Below, in pieces: positions 59,801-64,000 of a stretch of DNA of 64,000 nucleotides; the stretch's first letter is position 1, and every line of letters begins with the position of its first letter. The stretch comes from Leptidea sinapis (taxonomy: Eukaryota; Arthropoda; Insecta; Lepidoptera; Pieridae), in NCBI RefSeq assembly GCF_905404315.1, contig NC_066275.1, forward strand, positions 1,674,001 to 1,738,000, written 5' to 3'. The position numbers and the translations under genes were made by a program. The notes under the pieces are model-generated. The model saw only the letters and a list, made by a program, of their open reading frames with translations. It was not told where the DNA came from and ran no database searches.

Positions 59801-62781
59801 GGCATGATTAAGATATTTTTTTAATCCATTGAACAATTATTAATTAGAAATGATAACATTTCAAGACCAATTCACTACACAAATATTAAAATGTAGTAAT
59901 AATAACATAATTAATAATTTTCCGTTAAAAGTTCCAAAGATTCATAATAATATTTTTGTAGCTGTTACATTTTGTTAAAATTTCTAATTATTATTAGTTA
60001 AATGATTCAACTAATAAATTCTTCTAAATTTTTTTCTTTCAGTATATTTTTCAACAACTAAAAATGGCATGATATTGATAGAAATTAACAAAAAAATTGC
60101 CAATTGACAAGGTCCTACTATAATAATTGTGCTAATATTCAAAATATTTCCTTAAAATTTAACCAAAAATTATACTACTTAAAACTCACCAATAAATATA
60201 TTTTATCATCCATGATGATTTTCTGAACATAGTAGGTACGTGTCTCTCTTAGGGCTCACAAAAAATTAAAATATGTGAATGCCAAGAGTTTATGAAGCTA
60301 CAGGTCTAAGATTAAGGATGGCTCTCCGCTGCGCTCCATCTAGATACCGCAAGCTTAGTCGCAAAGTGTACGCCCATATTGGGCGTAGTCGAGCCAGTCT
60401 CGGACAATGAATGTGTGACGTTGACGTGCCACATGTTCTGTTAAAATTTGCTTATAATTGGAACTTAAATGCTGGGTTGCGTAGTAAAACTATGTAAAAA
60501 TGATACTACAAGAAATAAGAAAGACACTGGGATCACATACTATCAGTAGGTATTTTATTAATGATGCCATTGAGTGTCAAAATGCCACGCACACAAGCAT
60601 CTAATAGTTGCCGTAACAAAAAAGCTATTGTCCTTAGGTAGTGCGGTATCTAGTTGGAGCGCAGCGGAGGCCAATCCTTAATCTAAGCTACAGGTATAAT
60701 AATTTGTAGCTGGCCATCCGTTAAACGAAAAGCAAAAACCATATTATATGTTTCTGTTTCTAATAGGCAAATGTTGCCACATTTTTAAATGTTTTTACGA
60801 TCAAAAGGAGACTCAAAATGTTTTTTATTTATTAATTATTAGATATCCATGGCGCATTAAATAGTTAGGGGTAGCTCTGACATAACGCATAGGTACGAGT
60901 GAACAAGAAAGGGACATTATAATTATTATACGGAGGGAATGAGAGACGGTAGGTGATAAATAACTTAATACTTTTTTCCGAAACTATAAGAACTATACTG
61001 TTATAACTTGGTAAGTATATGTATTCTGTAAACCGAATTAAGATTTGTACACAAAAAGAGGAAAAAAAGGCAATAATCTTTGGGGGCTCCCCATACTTAG
61101 AACTGAAACTGAAAAATTTTTATTCATCAAACCCATACGTGTGGGGTATCTGTTCTTTTGAACAGATACCCCATGATATTGAGGTTTCTAACATAATTTT
61201 TTCAAGACTGTATAGTTTGCGCGAGAGACACTTTCAAAGTGGTAAAATGCCCCCCCCCCCCCCGCCCGTAACTTCGAAACTAAGAGAATGATGAAAGTAA
61301 AATTAAGATTTTTTTTAATACGTCATAATTAACACGTACTATCAATAACTTAATTGAAAAAAAATACACAATTATTAAAACATCAAAGTTGCAACAAACT
61401 ACAGGAACTTTATTAAAATGTCATATTCAGTTAATTGGTGCTACGGAACCCTTCATGGGCGAGTACGACTTGCACTTGGCCGCTTTTTTACAAGATTATA
61501 GCTGTCATCTGTCAATCTATCAATGACTAGGTAGGTGGTATGTAATAAATAACTTATAAAAAACATATATTATGCCTTTATATACTTACTGGAGAATACT
61601 TGAAAGATGTACATAATACTGTATATATACAAACTAGAAGCTGGATCGAAAGGATATACGGAACCAAATGGTAGTTTTAATTCTACTTCTTCGCCCACAA
61701 GAAACTGACGAAAGGCGAGGGCTCCTGGGCTTAACATTGTCTCCCAAGTAGGACATATACTGCCCCAATAAAAAACTGAAATACATTTGTAATAAGTACA
61801 TAAAATACCTACAAAAATAATGGTTTCCACATTGATTAGGGATTGGTCTCCGCTAAGCTCCAACTGGATACCGCAGTCAAAGTCGCAAAGTGCGGCAGCT
61901 TATTATTATTATTACTTATTCGTCCATATGGGTGTACTCGAGCCAGTCTCGAACAATGTGTGACGTTGGCGTGCCACATGTTCTGTTAAACATTGCTAAT
62001 AATTGAAACTAAAATGCCGGGTGCGTGGTAAGACTGTTAAAATAATACAAAAAATAATTTAATTGTTCGAGACTGGCTCAAGTACGCCCACTTGGGCGTT
62101 AGTTGCCGCACTTTGCGACTACGCAGTATCTAGTTGGAGCGCAGCGGAGACAATCCTTAATGTAAGACTCTAAATTTATTTTGATGCCCTAATTTGTGGG
62201 TGAGAAGGAGCTGTCACGCTTGGCTATGTAATGCTCGTGTCAAGTCGGCTCGAGTGTAGTAAGGGAGCGCGAATTTAAACTGTTCTTATTATTTCAACAT
62301 CATTGATTCATTCGAGTGTTACACATTTAAATAAAACACTTTTTAAATAATTAAAACGGGTTTAATTGTAATTTTAGTTAACCCGACGTTTCAAGACCTT
62401 TCCAGATCTCGTTTTCAGGGGTTCATTAACTACAATAGTAATCTAAATATAACTGTTTCACAAAAATCTAATTTAAAAATAAAGTTACAATTGAACGCGT
62501 TTTAATCCCTTAAAAAGCATTATATTGAAACATCCTAAATCTCCAGATTCTTGTTCCTTTTTTTATTTCCCCCACTCGAAGTAATGAGAACGTGTTGTAC
62601 CACCATGTTTCTTGTGCGTCATACATACCATTAATGCCTATATTTAGTTTCTTTAAAATGCATTCTTTTCTTTCCAATTGCGACTTGCTCAAATTATTAC
62701 ATCTCCACTTTGCTCCAAATTCTTTTACAAGACTCTCTATTTTCTTCTTTTTAAACATAATAATGATAAACGTTAGAAAAA
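56729..62781 (-). CDS. Odorant receptor (7tm_6 family), partial gene
   Basis: Five minus-strand exons: 62,629-62,781; 61,590-61,775; 59,105-59,261; 58,469-58,565; 56,729-56,833, giving 232 codons without a stop. All four introns have GT/AG ends, and the phases match at each junction (1+2, 1+2, 2+1, 0+0). The protein shows the insect receptor pattern: hydrophobic end then FKKKKIESLVKEFGAKW, KLPFGSVYPFDPASS before a membrane segment, FTLLRDDLTHC, HQILLRFSKQLDEISN, and a late membrane segment ending FLLCYNGQLLSEE. Insect ORs are about 400-residue, seven-helix, inverted-topology ligand-gated channel subunits acting with Orco in olfactory neurons. The first exon(s) and the last exon(s) are not visible. 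The join of exons 1-2 gives an unusually short third helix, so an exon may be lost there. Either an active gene extending past the window or a recent pseudogene. Confidence 0.8.
56919..57174 (+). repeat. S repeat in receptor intron D-E
   Basis: Plus copy, antisense to the receptor; starts CAGTGGGAGGCTCCTTTGCA, has an internal deletion after GATTATGG, ends in an A-tract. Confidence 0.9.
57180..58465. other. Receptor intron D-E remainder
   Basis: A trace of the AGTGGCAAGAAACTCAT repeat lies near 57,945. The minus frames at 57,816 and 58,164 are not receptor exons by motif. Confidence 0.5.
58469..58565 (-). CDS. Odorant receptor exon D
   Basis: Acceptor CTGTCTAG; FSKQLDEISNVILFLDLVF and AGVIICFFGFAAT; donor GTGAGT. 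Helix 5. Confidence 0.88.
59105..59261 (-). CDS. Odorant receptor exon C
   Basis: Acceptor GCTATTCTAG; LPIVYMNIGVEILVSSLSAL, QFTLLRDDLTHC, HQILL; donor GTAAGA. Rest of helix 4 and the following cytosolic loop. Confidence 0.85.
59265..60300. other. Receptor intron B-C, left part
   Basis: AT-rich with a short mixed-composition patch at 59,630-59,760; nothing identified. Confidence 0.4.
60306..60687. mobile_element. CTTAGAT-type MITE, intact copy M2
   Basis: 382 bp. Ends CTAAGATTAAGGATGGC.. / CTTAGATTAAGGATTGGCC.., flanked by a perfect 8-bp duplication CTACAGGT (60,298-60,305; 60,688-60,695). An 8-bp duplication fits hAT-like elements. No ORF. Confidence 0.85.
60962..61488 (+). repeat. Conserved repeat C, 5'-truncated copy
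   Basis: Shares TATGTATTCTGTAAACCG, CCCCATACTTAGAACTGAAA and GTTTGCGCGAGAGACACTTT with the other copies; ends GGTGCTACGGAACCCTTCAT and CACTTGGCCGC. Contains a poly-C run near 61,250. Confidence 0.75.
61142..61173. repeat. Perfect 14-bp hairpin inside repeat C
   Basis: TGGGGTATCTGTTC and its complement with loop TTTT; the other copies lack it. Confidence 0.92.
61590..61775 (-). CDS. Odorant receptor exon B
   Basis: Acceptor AATGTATTTCAG; FYWGSICPTWETMLSPGALA .. KLPFGSVYPFDPASSLYIYS .. YIFQVFS; strong donor GTAAGTAT. Covers the second extracellular loop and the start of helix 4. Confidence 0.85.
61829..62165. mobile_element. CTTAGAT-type MITE, fold-back variant M3
   Basis: Both halves are the same end of the M2 family in opposite orientation: GCCAGTCTCGAACAA near 61,940 and TTGTTCGAGACTGGC near 62,067. 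Lies 50 bp upstream of the exon B acceptor. Confidence 0.75.
62340..62430. repeat. Short interspersed repeat in receptor intron A-B
   Basis: AACCCGACGTTTCAAGACCT and TCTCGTTTTCAGGGG, a motif I know from lepidopteran repeats; boundaries unclear. Confidence 0.4.
62629..62781 (-). CDS. Odorant receptor exon A
   Basis: Acceptor TTTTAATTTTCAG; starts in phase with FLTFIIIMFKKKKIESLVKE and ends KKLNIGIN plus one base before donor GTATGTAT. Corresponds to the cytosolic stretch after helix 2. Confidence 0.75.
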
Positions 62782-62848
62782 CTGAAAATTAAAAGAATAT
62801 ATATTTGATGTATTGTCTTAAAAATATGTTGAAAAAAAATATGTTCAC

Positions 62849-62948
62849 ATTCCTAAAAGGGTGGCAACGCTCCGGTGATTCATCTTGTATTGCAAGATCA
62901 CTCAACACCATATGGCACGTAAACTCGTTAATCCTCCTTTTCCATAAA
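62849..62948 (+). repeat. Family E LINE tail only
   Basis: GTGGCAACGCTCCGGTGATT .. TCCTCCTTTTCCATAAAAAAA; about 100 bp of 3' end. Confidence 0.75.
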
Positions 62949-62998
62949 AAAATCGTAGCAAATCTGAATAAGTAGGCCGATTAACAGAAACCATCACA

Positions 62999-63220
62999 TT
63001 TCCCACTAAAATAACCCCATTTGTCGTATCACCGCTCTTCGGCAACATCTCCCTTAAAGCCTTTCCTAGTATCGGTGTGGAAATCTCAAAAAAAATCGAA
63101 AAGTCATCAGCTGGAGGGCAAAGCCAAATTGGATTCGAAGAAGCTGGACGTCATAGATAGAACATGGCAATACTTCAAGCCGGCCCACATTCTACAAAGC
63201 GCAGGTCCGGCCACATATAG
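62999..63220 (+). pseudogene. Family E LINE, internal scrap
   Basis: Matches the FVVSPLFxN .. KAKLxSKKLxVIxRxxQYFKP .. AQVRP region with frameshifts and deletions. It lies downstream of a separate tail, so it is a different insertion. Confidence 0.7.
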
Positions 63221-63299
63221 AGGGTGATATATACTGAACGCAGTTTTGGCGAAAATTCCTTTCACATAATTATTCGAACAACGTTTGGAATATGTCAAA

Positions 63300-63640
63300 G
63301 TCAAAGTCAAACTGTATTGAAGTAGGGTTAAACCTTAAGGATGTGTCCCGTCCAGCGCCATATAAATTCGGGGTATAGACATATGGAGCAAATGTATCAC
63401 AGACTGGTATCCCAGAAACTTAAAAAGGAAACCGGGGGGACAATACAGGAGATGGTCAGACGAACTTAGGACGATAGCAGGCAAGACATGGTATAGGTTA
63501 GCTAAAGATAGAAAAGAGTGGAAGAAGTTGGCAGAGGCCTTTGTCAATAGACAAACAGATAGTGATAGATACTTAGTTAAGGATAGTTTGTAAGTATATA
63601 TGTAAATGATACTATCTGAATAAAGGCTTATATTACTATT
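63300..63640 (+). pseudogene. RTE-like LINE C-terminus
   Basis: Frame PGGQYRRWSDELRTIAGKTW, then YRLAKDRKEWKKLAEAFVNR and QTDSDRYLVKDSL with a stop at 63,591-63,593. It is followed by TATATGTAAATGATA and a (TTA)n-type tail. The preceding part is truncated. Confidence 0.75.
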
Positions 63641-63644
63641 ATTA

Positions 63645-64000
63645 AACTAAGCGCTTATGAATCATCACTACAAATATTTCTTTCAAATTACTGAATTTGC
63701 CATAATATTATTATGTTCGTAAAAAGTTGGGCTCGTACATACAAGAAACTTAACGGCCATTTTTTTCAACCAAATAGAGTATTTTACAACGGTTGTAATA
63801 TACATAACAAATTAGTTTCTAAGGTGCTGCATCCAAGAATTCATTGTTTGTGTAAGGATGCTTCGTGAACATGATAGTCGTGATTACTGTCACAATTAGT
63901 AATTGCATCCAATATATACTGTGATTAATTAACTATAATTGGTCGACCTGGCACCACAAGCAGCACCGCTTACAATTGGGCACATGGACCAGCCATCGTT
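63645..64000. other. Stretch without recognisable gene
   Basis: No upstream receptor exon found here. Confidence 0.4.

Noticed and set aside
1..64000. CRISPR arrays, operons or bacterial insertion sequences
   Set aside because: No regularly spaced direct repeats with unique spacers; the genes have introns, and all mobile elements are of animal type.

Overview
The window is AT-rich eukaryotic DNA, almost certainly from a moth or butterfly (Lepidoptera). Three things point there: five exons of an insect-type odorant receptor, LINE and Helitron families whose ends match types I know from Lepidoptera, and a density of short interspersed repeats typical of those genomes. I see no prokaryotic operons, no CRISPR array, no rRNA and no intact cellular tRNA gene. 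Family assignments come from recognising protein and end motifs by eye; no search was run.

Layout. 1-4.5 kb: 3' parts of an EN-RT LINE (family A) lie in a tandem duplication whose second copy is complete, followed by short LINE tails. 5.7-15 kb: a nested stack. An RTE-clade LINE (RTE1, minus strand) is split at 7,044/14,067 by about 7 kb of inserted DNA. That DNA contains a second RTE-type LINE (RTE2), itself split by an essentially full-length but dead EN-RT LINE (family E, 8,801-12,209). 15-28 kb: many copies of a roughly 300-bp SINE-like repeat (family S), LINE fragments, a Helitron and a perfect 29-bp hairpin. 28-36 kb: a Helitron and a large inverted repeat (arms about 29.33-32.77 and 34.25-35.19 kb). 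A family E LINE occupies one arm, and the other arm preserves the matching empty site. 36-44 kb: MITEs, RTE tails, a Helitron with an identifiable empty site, and a complete dead Tc1-type transposon with its TA duplication. 44-55 kb: an inverted-repeat element carrying a tRNA-like core, more S copies, a dead mariner and further Helitrons.

56.7-62.8 kb holds the only host gene I can support: five consecutive minus-strand exons of an odorant receptor (232 codons) with matching splice phases and intact reading frame. Its introns carry an S copy, three MITE-like repeats and a copy of a conserved 0.6-kb repeat. The first and last coding exons were not found here. The last kilobase returns to LINE fragments.

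The mobile elements are connected. The S repeats end in a tail resembling that of the family E LINE, which suggests E-type machinery mobilised them. Two unrelated LINE clades and one fragment share a 5' UTR module. Several sites show local fold-back (template-switch) mutations. Every transposase and reverse transcriptase seen is disabled or truncated, so this is a graveyard of elements around one host gene.
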